A stretch of DNA of 64,000 bases from Flavobacterium sp. ov086. GTDB lineage: Bacteria > Bacteroidota > Bacteroidia > Flavobacteriales > Flavobacteriaceae. The position numbers and the translations under genes are program-made. Every line of letters starts with the position of its first letter. The stretch's first letter is position 1. The notes under the pieces were generated by a model. The model was not told where the DNA came from. It saw nothing but the letters and a program-made list of their open reading frames with translations, and did no database searches. Of this stretch, positions 37,510 to 45,816 are shown in pieces. The DNA lies in assembly GCF_900187965.1 (NCBI RefSeq), contig NZ_FZNL01000002.1, positions 310,001 to 374,000 of the forward strand, written 5' to 3'.

Positions 37510-39246
37510 ATGAAAGTAAAAGTATTAATTTTTATATCAGTTCTGTTTGTTTTTTGTAGCTGTGATGATTTGATTGATCCGGCAATAGAGAATAATAGAG
37601 GACTTAAAGATATGTATGCAGAAGCTGAATATGCACAAGGAATTCTTCTTAATGCTTATACAAGACTGCCCGGAAATTCCTGGTCATTTAATGATGTAGC
37701 AACAGATGATGCTGTAACAAATAATATATCAAACAATTATCTTAAGGTAGCGACTGGTCAATGGACTTCAAATTTTAATCCATTAGATCAATGGTTAAAT
37801 TCAAGATCAGCCATTCAGTATCTGAATATTTTTTTAGCGGAAGCTCCGAAAGTGAAATGGGCAAAAGACGAAAATGTAAGCCTTCTATTTAGAGATCGTT
37901 TAATGGGTGAAGCTTATGGACTAAGAGCTTTATACATGTATTATTTGTTGCAGGCACATGCAGGAACAGCTACTAACGATCAACTACTAGGAGTGCCAAT
38001 ATTATTGCAACCGGAAACTGCAACTTCAAACTTTAATGTTGCCCGTTCGTCTTTTGAAGATTGTATGAAACAATTGTATAGTGATGTAAAAAAAGCGACT
38101 GAATTGCTGCCATTAGATTTTGAAGATGCTTTAACACTACCTCCCGGTCAAAATAATTTAAACGATTATAATCGGGTTTTTGGACAATATGCAAGACAAA
38201 GAATGTCTTCCAGGATTGCACAAGTTGTAAGAGCACAGGCAGCCTTATTAGCCGCTAGTCCAGCTTTCAGTACAGGAAATACAACAACTTGGGAAGATGC
38301 CGCTAAATATGCAGGGGCATTGTTGAACCTCAATGGAGGAGTTCTTGGAATAGCTTCTAATGGATTGAATTGGTACAGTGATGTTGAAGAGTTAAAAGGT
38401 ATAGGAGCTGGAGTTAACCCTCCGGAAATTCTTTGGAGAAGTGATATTGCTGACAGTAATAATTTAGAAAGTGATAATTTTCCTCCAACTCTTTTTGGAA
38501 AGGGACGTATCAATCCAACACAGAATTTAGTTGATGCTTTTCCAATGGCAAACGGTTATCCTATTACTGCTGCCAGTAGTAATTATGATCCGGCAAAACC
38601 TTATGAAAACCGTGATCCTCGTTTGAAAAAATTCATTTTAGTAAACCTGTCAACCGCCGGAGTCAGTAATTCTGTAATTACGACAGCTAGTGATGGTACA
38701 ACAAATGATGCCTTAAACAAGGTTGGTACATCAACTCGTACAGGTTATTATATGAGAAAATTATTGAGGCAAGATGTGAATTTAAATCCGACTTCAATTA
38801 ATAATCAGAGACATTATAAACCACGTATGAGATATACTGAATTGTATCTTATTTATGCAGAAGCTGCAAATGAAGCATGGGGACCAACAGCAACAGGCTC
38901 CATAGGATTCTCAGCCTATGATGTTATTAAGGCTTTAAGAACAAGAGCTGGAATAGTTCAACCTGATTCTTACTTGGAATCGATTAAAGCTGATAAAACG
39001 GAAATGCGAAACTTAATTAGAAATGAGCGCCGTTTGGAGTTATGCTTTGAAGGATTTAGATTTTGGGATTTACGCAGATGGGATTCAAATTTAAACGAAT
39101 CAGCAAATGGGGATAAAATCCAAGGAGGAATCCATCAAAAAATTACTGTAGAAAACAGACTTTATAATGAGTATATGAAATATGGGCCAATTCCATACTC
39201 AGAAGCACTTAAATTTAATGCTTTACTCCAAAACAAGGGATGGTAG
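37510..39246 (+). CDS. SusD-like lipoprotein, second of tandem pair (XusD-like)
   Basis: The 578-residue lipoprotein has the lipobox LFVFCSCDDLID. SusD features include the helical LMGEAYGLRALYMYYLLQAH, MRYTELYLIYAEAANEAWG, and the ending block RNERRLELCFEGFRFWDLRRW. It partners the second SusC encoded 27 bp upstream. In xus-type operons the second SusD has its own xylan-binding preference; here that is inference. The normal length and intact features imply that it is functional. The next gene, for a surface lipoprotein, begins 52 bp downstream. Confidence 0.93.
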   Translation: MKVKVLIFISVLFVFCSCDDLIDPAIENNRGLKDMYAEAEYAQGILLNAYTRLPGNSWSFNDVATDDAVTNNISNNYLKVATGQWTSNFNPLDQWLNSRSAIQYLNIFLAEAPKVKWAKDENVSLLFRDRLMGEAYGLRALYMYYLLQAHAGTATNDQLLGVPILLQPETATSNFNVARSSFEDCMKQLYSDVKKATELLPLDFEDALTLPPGQNNLNDYNRVFGQYARQRMSSRIAQVVRAQAALLAASPAFSTGNTTTWEDAAKYAGALLNLNGGVLGIASNGLNWYSDVEELKGIGAGVNPPEILWRSDIADSNNLESDNFPPTLFGKGRINPTQNLVDAFPMANGYPITAASSNYDPAKPYENRDPRLKKFILVNLSTAGVSNSVITTASDGTTNDALNKVGTSTRTGYYMRKLLRQDVNLNPTSINNQRHYKPRMRYTELYLIYAEAANEAWGPTATGSIGFSAYDVIKALRTRAGIVQPDSYLESIKADKTEMRNLIRNERRLELCFEGFRFWDLRRWDSNLNESANGDKIQGGIHQKITVENRLYNEYMKYGPIPYSEALKFNALLQNKGW

Positions 39247-39298
39247 AACATTAAGGTTCTACTTAGTATATAAAGAAATTTAATATAATTAAAGAAAA

Positions 39299-40330
39299 AT
39301 GAAAAACAGAATTTTATTAATGCTAACAACTGTATTTGTATCTATGATTTCATGTACTAATCAAGATGCAGAGTTTGATAATTTTGATTATCAGTCGGTT
39401 TATTTTGCGTATCAATACCCTGTCAGAACTATAACATTAGGAGAAGATATCTTTGATACAACTTTAGACAATCAGCACAAGTGCAAAATAATGGGGACTT
39501 TAGGCGGTGTATATAAAAATGATAAAGATGTAACCATTGATATTGCTGTTGCAAATTCATTGACTGCCGGTTTCTTATTTAATGCCGGTGAAAATGAAAT
39601 CGTTGCAATGCCAAGCAGCTATTACAAACTTTCAAGTGATAAGATTGTTATTCCAAAAGGTCAAATTACAGGGGGAATAGAGGTGCAATTAGCGGATGCC
39701 TTTTTTGCAGATCCTCAATCGATTAAAAAGACATATGTTATCCCTATTGAAATGAAAAAAGTAGTTAATGCGGATACCATCCTCGCTGGAAAGGCTCTAG
39801 TCTCTAATCCATTAAAACTGTTAAGTACAGATTGGAGTGTTGCACCCAAAGATTATATTTTATATGCTGTTAAGTATGTAAATACTTGGGATGGTAATTA
39901 TTTAAGAAGAGGTAAAGATGTTATTGTTGGAAATAATGGAAATACATCACTCAATAGAATAGTTGTCAGACATAAGACCTACGTGGAAAATGATCAGGTT
40001 TCCAAAATTAATACGCTATCATTAAATACCATTGATTTTCCTGTTGTTGTCAAAGATGCTAATGGAGTTAATATTAATTTTAATCTGACGCTTACATTTG
40101 ATAATGAAAATAAATGTACAGTCTCAGGAAGCAGTACATCGTTTACAGCAAGCGGGACGGGTAAATTTGTAAAAAAAGGAGAAAAGAACAGTTGGGGAAG
40201 CAAAGATCGTGATGCCCTTTATCTTGATTATAAAGTAAATTTTCAAGATTTTAATCTAGCTACAAAAGACACATTAGTATTACGTGATAGAGGTGTTACT
40301 GCCGCTGTTTATAATCCAGTTAAAAAATAA
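39299..40330 (+). CDS. Surface glycan-binding lipoprotein with DUF1735-type N-terminus (XusE-like)
   Basis: The 343-residue lipoprotein has the lipobox SMISCTNQDAEF. The N-terminal domain (about 25-165) with VYFAYQYPVRTITLGEDIFD and KCKIMGTLGGVY looks like the DUF1735 (BT_3987-like) beta-sandwich found in PUL surface proteins. The C-terminal half (about 180-335) is a second beta-rich domain of unassigned family. Its position after the second susD and before GH10 equals that of xusE. It probably sits on the outer surface and helps capture xylan. No catalytic motif is seen. Domain naming is by pattern, not by search. Confidence 0.8.
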   Translation: MKNRILLMLTTVFVSMISCTNQDAEFDNFDYQSVYFAYQYPVRTITLGEDIFDTTLDNQHKCKIMGTLGGVYKNDKDVTIDIAVANSLTAGFLFNAGENEIVAMPSSYYKLSSDKIVIPKGQITGGIEVQLADAFFADPQSIKKTYVIPIEMKKVVNADTILAGKALVSNPLKLLSTDWSVAPKDYILYAVKYVNTWDGNYLRRGKDVIVGNNGNTSLNRIVVRHKTYVENDQVSKINTLSLNTIDFPVVVKDANGVNINFNLTLTFDNENKCTVSGSSTSFTASGTGKFVKKGEKNSWGSKDRDALYLDYKVNFQDFNLATKDTLVLRDRGVTAAVYNPVKK

Positions 40331-40358
40331 TTGAAAAATTTTATAAAAATTTAAGAAG

Positions 40359-42032
40359 ATGAATAAATTATACAAAAAATTGCTATTGTCTTCAATTTTG
40401 ATGATGGCCGCATCCTGTACAAACGATAATGCTTTAAAGTACAATTATGATAAACCTGCCAGCATAGCGAATCAGGAAGAAATTAATTCTTATTCTGATT
40501 TAAAAAGTTATGTAGATCGAACTGCTAACCCTAATTTTAAATTAGGCGCAGGTATTTCATTGTCTGATTATACAAGTAAAAGTTTGATGTATAGATTAGT
40601 GAATAAGAATTTTGATGAGATTACTTTAGGTTATGAAATGAAACACGGCGCAATAGTAAAATCAGATGGAAAACTGGATCTTGATAATGTCAATAAATTA
40701 CTAGCAACTGCCAATGAGGCTAATGTTTCTGTCTTTGGACACACTCTTTGTTGGCATGCCAATCAAAATGCAGCTTATCTAAATAGTCTCATCGCCCCAG
40801 ATATTTTGTCATCAACAGGTCCAGGCTGGGATCTGGTAACTGCAGCAGATTTTGAGACTGCAGACGCATCAAATTATCAATACAATTCTAATGTAGTGGC
40901 ATCTTTTACAGCTGTAGGCCAAGGAGCTAACGGAATAGGCAGGGCATTAAAGTTAAATAACGCAGTTGTTCGTACCAATGATTGGGAGGCACAGTTTTAC
41001 TTAAAGTTTTCTCCGGCTGTACAAGTAGGTGAAAAATACACACTTAGTATGGATGTGCGTGCAGATGTTGACGCATCTTCTCCTACTCAGGCACAAATTA
41101 CCGCAGGGAATTATAAACATTGGGATTTTTTCGGCTCTATTTCTTATACTCCCATCTGGACAACTTATAGTAAAGAGATTACAGTTACTACTGAGATGGC
41201 AAACTGTGGAGCAATAGCCTTTAATCTTGGGAAGACTGCTACTAATTTTTATTTTGACAATATAACCTTGAAAAAGTTTAACGCAACTGGCAGTATTCAG
41301 ACAAAAGATAAAACACCTGAACAGAAGAAGGCTATAATTGGTGACGCACTGGAGAAGTGGATAACAGGAATGGTTAAAAACTGCGCACCCTATGTTAAAG
41401 CCTGGGATGTTGTTAATGAACCAATGGACGATGGAAATCCTTATGAATTAAAAACAGGTATTGGTAAAGTAAATATGGCTGCCGATGAATTCTACTGGCA
41501 AGATTATCTAGGGAAAGATTATGCTGTTGACGCATTTAGACTTGCCAGAAAAAACGGTAATGCAACAGATAAGTTATTCATTAATGACTATAACCTTGAG
41601 TATAGTATTGATAAGTGTAATGGTCTTATCCAATATGTCACTTACATTGAAAGTAAAGGGCAAAAAATTGATGGAATAGGTACTCAAATGCACATCGGTA
41701 TTAATTCTGACAAAGAAAAAATTAATACAATGTTCAAATTACTTGCAGCTACAGGAAAGCTTATAAAAGTTTCGGAATTGGATGTTGCTGCGGGACTTAA
41801 TCCGACAGAATCGGACCTTAAAAAACAAGCAGATATGTATAAATATGTTGTAGATATGTATGTCAAAAACATACCCACAAATCAGAGATACGGAATCACT
41901 GTTTGGGGACTAACGGACAGTAAAACAGATTCGTCCTGGTTGCCAGGACAACACCAAGGTTTGTGGGATCTTAATTTTACCCGTAAGTTTTCGTATGCAA
42001 CTTTTGCAGAGGGACTTAAGGGAATGAAGTAA
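40359..42032 (+). CDS. GH10 endo-beta-1,4-xylanase with CBM insertion, lipoprotein
   Basis: The 557-residue lipoprotein has the lipobox MMAASCTNDN. The GH10 barrel is split: the first part carries VFGHTLCWHANQN (to about residue 148), and the second carries WDVVNEPMDD with E354 (acid/base) and VSELDV with E473 (nucleophile). Between them (about 149-306) lies a CBM4/22-like beta-sandwich (GRALKLNN, FYFDNITLKKF). This insertion is the hallmark of xyn10C-type surface xylanases of Prevotella and Bacteroides. The enzyme cuts xylan backbones at the cell surface for the SusCD pairs encoded upstream. It is the last gene of the six-gene operon, 28 bp after the surface lipoprotein gene. Confidence 0.95.
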   Translation: MNKLYKKLLLSSILMMAASCTNDNALKYNYDKPASIANQEEINSYSDLKSYVDRTANPNFKLGAGISLSDYTSKSLMYRLVNKNFDEITLGYEMKHGAIVKSDGKLDLDNVNKLLATANEANVSVFGHTLCWHANQNAAYLNSLIAPDILSSTGPGWDLVTAADFETADASNYQYNSNVVASFTAVGQGANGIGRALKLNNAVVRTNDWEAQFYLKFSPAVQVGEKYTLSMDVRADVDASSPTQAQITAGNYKHWDFFGSISYTPIWTTYSKEITVTTEMANCGAIAFNLGKTATNFYFDNITLKKFNATGSIQTKDKTPEQKKAIIGDALEKWITGMVKNCAPYVKAWDVVNEPMDDGNPYELKTGIGKVNMAADEFYWQDYLGKDYAVDAFRLARKNGNATDKLFINDYNLEYSIDKCNGLIQYVTYIESKGQKIDGIGTQMHIGINSDKEKINTMFKLLAATGKLIKVSELDVAAGLNPTESDLKKQADMYKYVVDMYVKNIPTNQRYGITVWGLTDSKTDSSWLPGQHQGLWDLNFTRKFSYATFAEGLKGMK

Positions 42033-42277
42033 TAATTATGGAATTCAATTTATTATTTAAGTTATAGAAAGGATGATGTTCTCGTAAAGGAAACATCTCC
42101 AATTGAGGCTGCGTTATCGCGGCCTTAAAAAATGGGAAAATAGTTAATTGAATTTATAAAAGAAAAGAATTAGTAGTATTTCAGATTAGGTGTTTTTGCA
42201 AAATGTCAATGTAATTAACTGAAAAAGAATGAAAATTTGTGAATTTTGAATAGTAGAGAGACGACCTGTTTTTAGAC

Positions 42278-42435
42278 TGCACCCAAAAGTTTAGACGAAT
42301 TTATAATTAAATTTGATAATAATGAGCTCGATATTTTATCGGGCTCATTCCTTTTAGATTTAGTTTTATTCTATCGTTATTATAATATTCTATGTTTAAA
42401 TCATTTTGTAAATTATCATTTAACTTTTGAATTCC
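42278..42435 (-). mobile_element. IS3-family insertion sequence remnant (transposase C-terminus and one end)
   Basis: On the - strand, 42435 to the TAA at 42307-42309 encodes LNDNLQNDLNIEYYNNDRIK and LKGMSPIKYRAHYYQI. This is the C-terminus of an IS3-type OrfB integrase-core transposase. The sequence TGCACCCAAAAGTTTAGAC at 42278-42296 looks like the terminal inverted repeat that ends such elements. The upstream frame is interrupted by a stop at 42436-42438, and the rest of the element is gone. No second inverted repeat was found nearby. Confidence 0.85.
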
Positions 42436-42675
42436 TTAAATATTCGTGTTTGATTCTGAGAGATGCGACAGAACCTATTTTTGCAGTTAATAGTAAATAT
42501 TTAGGATAATTCATTATTATGAGTGAAACATTAGAACCGGAAAACTTTGAAATGGCTCTAAGAAATTAATCTGAGATGTAAGCAAAAAATATTATAGCAG
42601 CTAAATAGTATTCTATAGAAACAATAAATTACAGTTTTAAAGCTTTAACAGAGATTAATGAGTTTAAAAGAGCAA

Positions 42676-42709
42676 AAAAGGCTGTTCAAAAAAAATGGAA
42701 CAGCCTTTT
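42676..42709 (-). terminator. Terminator of the roadblock gene pair
   Basis: AAAAGGCTGTTC (42676-42687) pairs perfectly with GAACAGCCTTTT (42698-42709). It ends 18 bp beyond the - strand stop codon at 42728. A and T tracts on both sides make it usable in either direction. Confidence 0.8.
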
Positions 42710-42727
42710 CTCATTATTGGGGCAAAA

Positions 42728-43102
42728 TTATAATTTTGTTATAATGTCTTTTTTAAATTTAGCCAAAGTTGCTCTTGTTAATCCAAGATTCGCTTTTGTT
42801 GAATCAACAGCTAAATAAATAAAATATTTACCATCTTCGGAAAGGTCTAAAATATGTATTTGATCTGTAAGTGTAATTAAGATGTCGTTTATTTTTTGAT
42901 TTAATCCTAAAGCCTTAATTGCGTTTAATTTTGCTTTTACTACTTCTAAATTATAAGCTGATGCTAATTCCGGGTCAAAATTTGGATTTAAGGAAAGAGA
43001 GCAATATGACATTCCCGTTTCAACTTCGGTAACTGAAACTGCAATGAACCCGTTGATGTTTTCCTTTAAATCATTTTGAAAATTCTGTAAAAAATCTGAC
43101 AT
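42728..43102 (-). CDS. Roadblock/LC7-like protein, second of pair
   Basis: The 124-residue cytosolic protein has the alternating strand-helix layout of the roadblock/longin-like fold: GFIAVSVTEVETGMSY, a long helix ASAYNLEVVKAKLNAI, DILITLTDQIHILDL, and KYFIYLAVDSTKANLGL. There is no signal peptide. It is encoded 18 bp after a second roadblock-like gene, so the two may form a heterodimer. Bacterial roadblock proteins (for example MglB) regulate small Ras-like GTPases in polarity and motility, or act in signalling, but no GTPase gene is adjacent. The function is not known from the sequence. A terminator follows directly. Confidence 0.65.
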   Translation of the reverse strand: MSDFLQNFQNDLKENINGFIAVSVTEVETGMSYCSLSLNPNFDPELASAYNLEVVKAKLNAIKALGLNQKINDILITLTDQIHILDLSEDGKYFIYLAVDSTKANLGLTRATLAKFKKDIITKL

Positions 43103-43120
43103 GTTTTAATTGTATTTAAA

Positions 43121-43441
43121 TTAATTATTAAAAAAAGTATCTATTTTGCGTAGTAAAAGGCCCATTTTGCTTATATCATTAGAAAGTAGTGCTACACAAT
43201 TGTCGTTCTGATCTTTATTGGCTACCACTATACCATCGTTGTTCTTAATCATTACCTGTTTAAGTTCCCCATTATTTAAATCCTCAGACATTTCTAAACA
43301 CATTTTTAAAATCATCCCAATCATTGCGGCGACATTTCCGTCATACTCCAAATTAATAGATTCCAGTAGAATCCCATCTATATTAAATCTTAATCCAGAT
43401 TCGGCCCCGGTTTCTTTTACCAGTAAATTTAAATCAATCAT
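43121..43441 (-). CDS. Roadblock/LC7-like protein, first of pair
   Basis: The 106-residue cytosolic protein has a compact roadblock pattern: LRFNIDGILLESINLEYDG, a central helix NVAAMIGMILKMCLEMSEDL, ELKQVMIKNNDGIVVANK, and CVALLSNDISKMGLLLRKI. It shows the glycine-preceded final helix that is common in MglB-like proteins. It starts a two-gene - strand operon with a putative -7 box (TATATTTG) 29 bp upstream. Its partner is encoded 18 bp downstream. No GTPase, kinase or receptor gene adjoins, so its target remains open. Confidence 0.65.
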   Translation of the reverse strand: MIDLNLLVKETGAESGLRFNIDGILLESINLEYDGNVAAMIGMILKMCLEMSEDLNNGELKQVMIKNNDGIVVANKDQNDNCVALLSNDISKMGLLLRKIDTFFNN

Positions 43442-43469
43442 ATTGTTATTTTAGAGTTTTTAAGGTGGC

Positions 43470-43477
43470 CAAATATA
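43470..43477 (-). promoter_or_regulatory. Putative -7 box TATATTTG for the roadblock operon
   Basis: An exact match to the Bacteroidota -7 consensus TAnnTTTG lies 28 bp upstream of the start codon at 43441. No clear -33 TTTG was found at the usual spacing, so this is only moderately supported. Confidence 0.4.
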
Positions 43478-43680
43478 TTCTAAAAATTATAAATGTGATA
43501 TAAACACGTGTTAAAAAAAAGGCACACGTAACAAATTGAATTACTTTTATTTATAGTGTAATGTTTCTTTATTTTTTAAACAAAATGAATAAAAAATAAC
43601 ATTAAAAAAAAAGGAATTTATTAAAATTAGAACATTTTATTTTGTTTCCGTTAATTGTTATTTTAGCATTCACAATAAAT

Positions 43681-43710
43681 TTTGTTTATTAAAAGTTTTT
43701 CATAGCTTTG
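43681..43710 (+). promoter_or_regulatory. Bacteroidota-type promoter (TTTG, 18 bp, TAGCTTTG)
   Basis: TTTG at 43681-43684 and TAGCTTTG at 43703-43710 match the -33 and -7 boxes of the housekeeping sigma factor at normal spacing. The start codon of the 47-codon gene is 15 bp after the -7 box, giving a very short leader. Confidence 0.65.
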
Positions 43711-43725
43711 AAAAAAAATAACCAA

Positions 43726-43869
43726 ATGAGAACTGTTGAAGAATTACGCTTTGATCTAAATGTAAAACTGATGAAGTTTAGAAGATTTCGTTTTGAAAAC
43801 GGAATTATGGAAAGTTCAGACTCACAAAAACTTGTAAAAAAGGGCTTTTTTAAAAAGATATTTAATTAA
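43726..43869 (+). CDS. Small basic hypothetical protein (47 residues)
   Basis: An ATG at 43726 opens 47 codons ending at the TAA at 43867-43869. The protein begins MRTVEELRFDLNVKLMKFR and ends KKGFFKKIFN; it is strongly basic, with no signal peptide or membrane helix. A good promoter lies just upstream, which makes a real gene more likely than its length alone would suggest. I do not recognise the family. It is divergent from the roadblock operon, with about 284 bp between the two start codons. Confidence 0.5.
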   Translation: MRTVEELRFDLNVKLMKFRRFRFENGIMESSDSQKLVKKGFFKKIFN

Positions 43870-44577
43870 AAAGAATCTTAAAAAAGTATTTTTTCAATGT
43901 TAAATGATGATATTTAATGGTACAATATGCAAACAATGATAGTTGTGAAAAATGAGATGACTTTCTTGCAGTTGGTGCTATTGAAAGATTCGAACCAGGT
44001 ATAGTTTATTATTAAAACTACCTATGTCCGGAATATAAAATCCTACTATTGGATATGCAAACAAAAAGTAGAGAAAAAGTTAAGCTACATTTTTGTAATT
44101 AGTTAATTTATTAAATTCCTCAATAGTTTTATAGTTCAAAGCAGAGTACCTTCTTTTTTTATTTCTTTCCCTGATTTATGTGGTTATTATGAGCAAAGTC
44201 AACTTATCCGGGATTTTAATCACTATCTCGATCTCAGTTCCCTAAAATACCTTAAATTACAAGAGATTATTTGTAATATCAATCATTAGTTTATTTAATG
44301 GTGAGTGGAATTGATTTTTCCAGAACAGGGCTCGAGCCTGTTAGCAAAAAAAATAACTAAAATGTAATTTTTAGCTGCACATTCGAACCTAAATGCTGTA
44401 TCCCCTATAAATGCTATATTTCTAATTTTACAAAATCAACTGTGCCGTGATTTTGCCACAAAATTTAGAGTACTATTTTTTTTATTATTTAAAGACCAAG
44501 ATCGTGCAGAACCTATCTTTTAAATCCTTATTTACGAGCCATTGCAGACTGCTTTTAAACAATATAAACTTAATATC
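43870..44577. other. 708-bp non-coding region
   Basis: No gene is supported. It contains short scrambled frames, a near-palindrome around CTCGAG at about 44320-44340, and the left copy of an imperfect direct repeat at 44392-44463 (listed separately). Confidence 0.5.
44392..44463. repeat. Left copy of an imperfect direct repeat flanking a three-gene block
   Basis: It starts TTCGAACCTAAA and ends TGATTTTGCCACAAAA. The right copy at 47065-47146 starts TTCGAACCTAAA and ends CGATTTTGCCACAAAA, and both share TTTCTAnTTTT in the middle. Read on the other strand, each copy ends in TTTAGGTTCGAA, which resembles a tRNA T-arm. The copies are diverged, with length differences. They bracket the three - strand genes between 44578 and 46838. 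Confidence 0.55.
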
Positions 44578-45618
44578 TTATCGAATATCCCTTAGAACTT
44601 CCTCATTAAAATAAGGATCTTCTTCAACCCAAAAAATATAGTCAAGACCTAAATAATTCTGAGAGAATTCTAAAATATCTTTTACTGTATTTTTCTTATT
44701 CGTCTTTGGATTTATTTGTCTTAAATTTCCATCCTGAACTGCCATTCCTTTTACTAAATTATCTGGATACTCTTTGAAAAAACCATACGTTTGACCCATA
44801 TGACTTTCACGGTATGGCATTAAATCAGGTCCACCTATAGCCATTTTTAATTTTTTAGCTTTTGCAAACAATCCTCTCATATAACCGTTATCATTCCAAG
44901 GTAGCCATTCACCTGGCAAAAAATTCAAGTAGACCATGGCATTTGACTTCTTAAAAGCTTCAGAAAGTACGATCATATTACTTTCGATTGCATTTACATA
45001 ATCTTGGGGACTAAAGCCAACAGGAAAGGTTGTTGTTCCATCTGAATTTTCAGTCCCGATATCTATTGCACTTTCACTAAAATTAATCCCCTCAATCTTA
45101 CCATCAAATTCTTTTCCCAAAGCAAAGATTAATTTTTGAAATCGATCACGTACAGGTTTTACCCACATTTTAGGACACCAGCCATACTCATCATTTGTGA
45201 CAGCTTTATTTGGATCGCGTTCAGGAGCAGAAAGCATACTTTGCTTTATAACTCCACCTTGATATATAGGCTCTTCTAAAATATAGTCGGGTATATTTTT
45301 AACATCAGCAGTAAAGGATTTTTCTTGAAGTTGAATCCAAACTTTTTTTCCTCCTAGTGATTTTAAATATTTTATATCCTTTCGAATTGCACTAAAATCA
45401 TATTGATTTTTGGCAGGTTCCAGATTACGCCATGTATAGACAATTTGCGCTCCCTTAAATCGAGGATCATGCAATGCTTTATCTTGTCTAATGTTTTTGC
45501 CAGCTTTTTCTCGGTGATCAAAATAAATATAATTTTTCTGAGCCGTAATTTTTATCACACCAAAAAGCAACAATAGAATCACCATTATAAACCTTTTGTA
45601 TAAATATATTTTTATCAT
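44578..45618 (-). CDS. Secreted TIM-barrel-like protein, putative glycoside hydrolase of unassigned family
   Basis: The 346-residue protein has an N-terminal membrane or signal segment (FIMVILLLLFGVIKITAQ). Sequence blocks fit a beta/alpha barrel of the GH42/GH5 clan style: AQIVYTWRNLEPAKNQYDFS, KKVWIQLQEKSF, IEGINFSESAID, AMVYLNFLPGEW, KMAIGGPDLMPY and DYIFWVEEDPYFNEE. The Glu in NFSESAID and the Glu pair in VEEDP lie at strand ends where acid/base and nucleophile are usually found, but I cannot assign a family. WRNLEPAKNQYDF is typical of barrel glycosidases near the substrate entry. It is a single - strand gene with 198 bp to the next gene. Its substrate is unknown. Confidence 0.6.
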   Translation of the reverse strand: MIKIYLYKRFIMVILLLLFGVIKITAQKNYIYFDHREKAGKNIRQDKALHDPRFKGAQIVYTWRNLEPAKNQYDFSAIRKDIKYLKSLGGKKVWIQLQEKSFTADVKNIPDYILEEPIYQGGVIKQSMLSAPERDPNKAVTNDEYGWCPKMWVKPVRDRFQKLIFALGKEFDGKIEGINFSESAIDIGTENSDGTTTFPVGFSPQDYVNAIESNMIVLSEAFKKSNAMVYLNFLPGEWLPWNDNGYMRGLFAKAKKLKMAIGGPDLMPYRESHMGQTYGFFKEYPDNLVKGMAVQDGNLRQINPKTNKKNTVKDILEFSQNYLGLDYIFWVEEDPYFNEEVLRDIR

Positions 45619-45738
45619 TATGTAAGCATTTACGTTGAATAATATTTTTTTTCGTTCGAATCGTTTTTTTTGAGTGATTCGTTTTTCAAAATTAGACTTA
45701 TAGCTGTTTGTATTAAAAAGAAAGATATTTAGAGTAAA

Positions 45739-45776
45739 TGTAAAGCCTGAGAAATATAGATTTATCAGGCTTTACA
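45739..45776 (-). terminator. Terminator downstream of the sigma factor/membrane protein operon
   Basis: TGTAAAGCCTGA (45739-45750) pairs perfectly with TCAGGCTTTACA (45765-45776). It lies about 40 bp beyond the - strand stop codon at 45817. Confidence 0.75.
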
Positions 45777-45816
45777 TTTATTCTAATTTGTATATTGTTG
45801 CAAAACCCGAGGGATT

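Larger units (their letters stand above)
42033..42727. other. 695-bp region after the GH10 gene with hairpins and an IS remnant
   Basis: A hairpin with arms AGGCTGCG (42106-42113) and CGCGGCCT (42118-42125) follows the xylanase gene but has an A-rich, not T-rich, tail; termination there is uncertain. The IS3-family remnant lies at 42278-42435. From 42436 to 42675 no open frame of note is visible. The terminator at 42676 belongs to the - strand roadblock genes. Confidence 0.6.

Noticed and set aside
44320..44340. Near-palindrome around CTCGAG
   Set aside because: The arms differ by an extra base and there is no T tract or gene next to it; no function can be supported.
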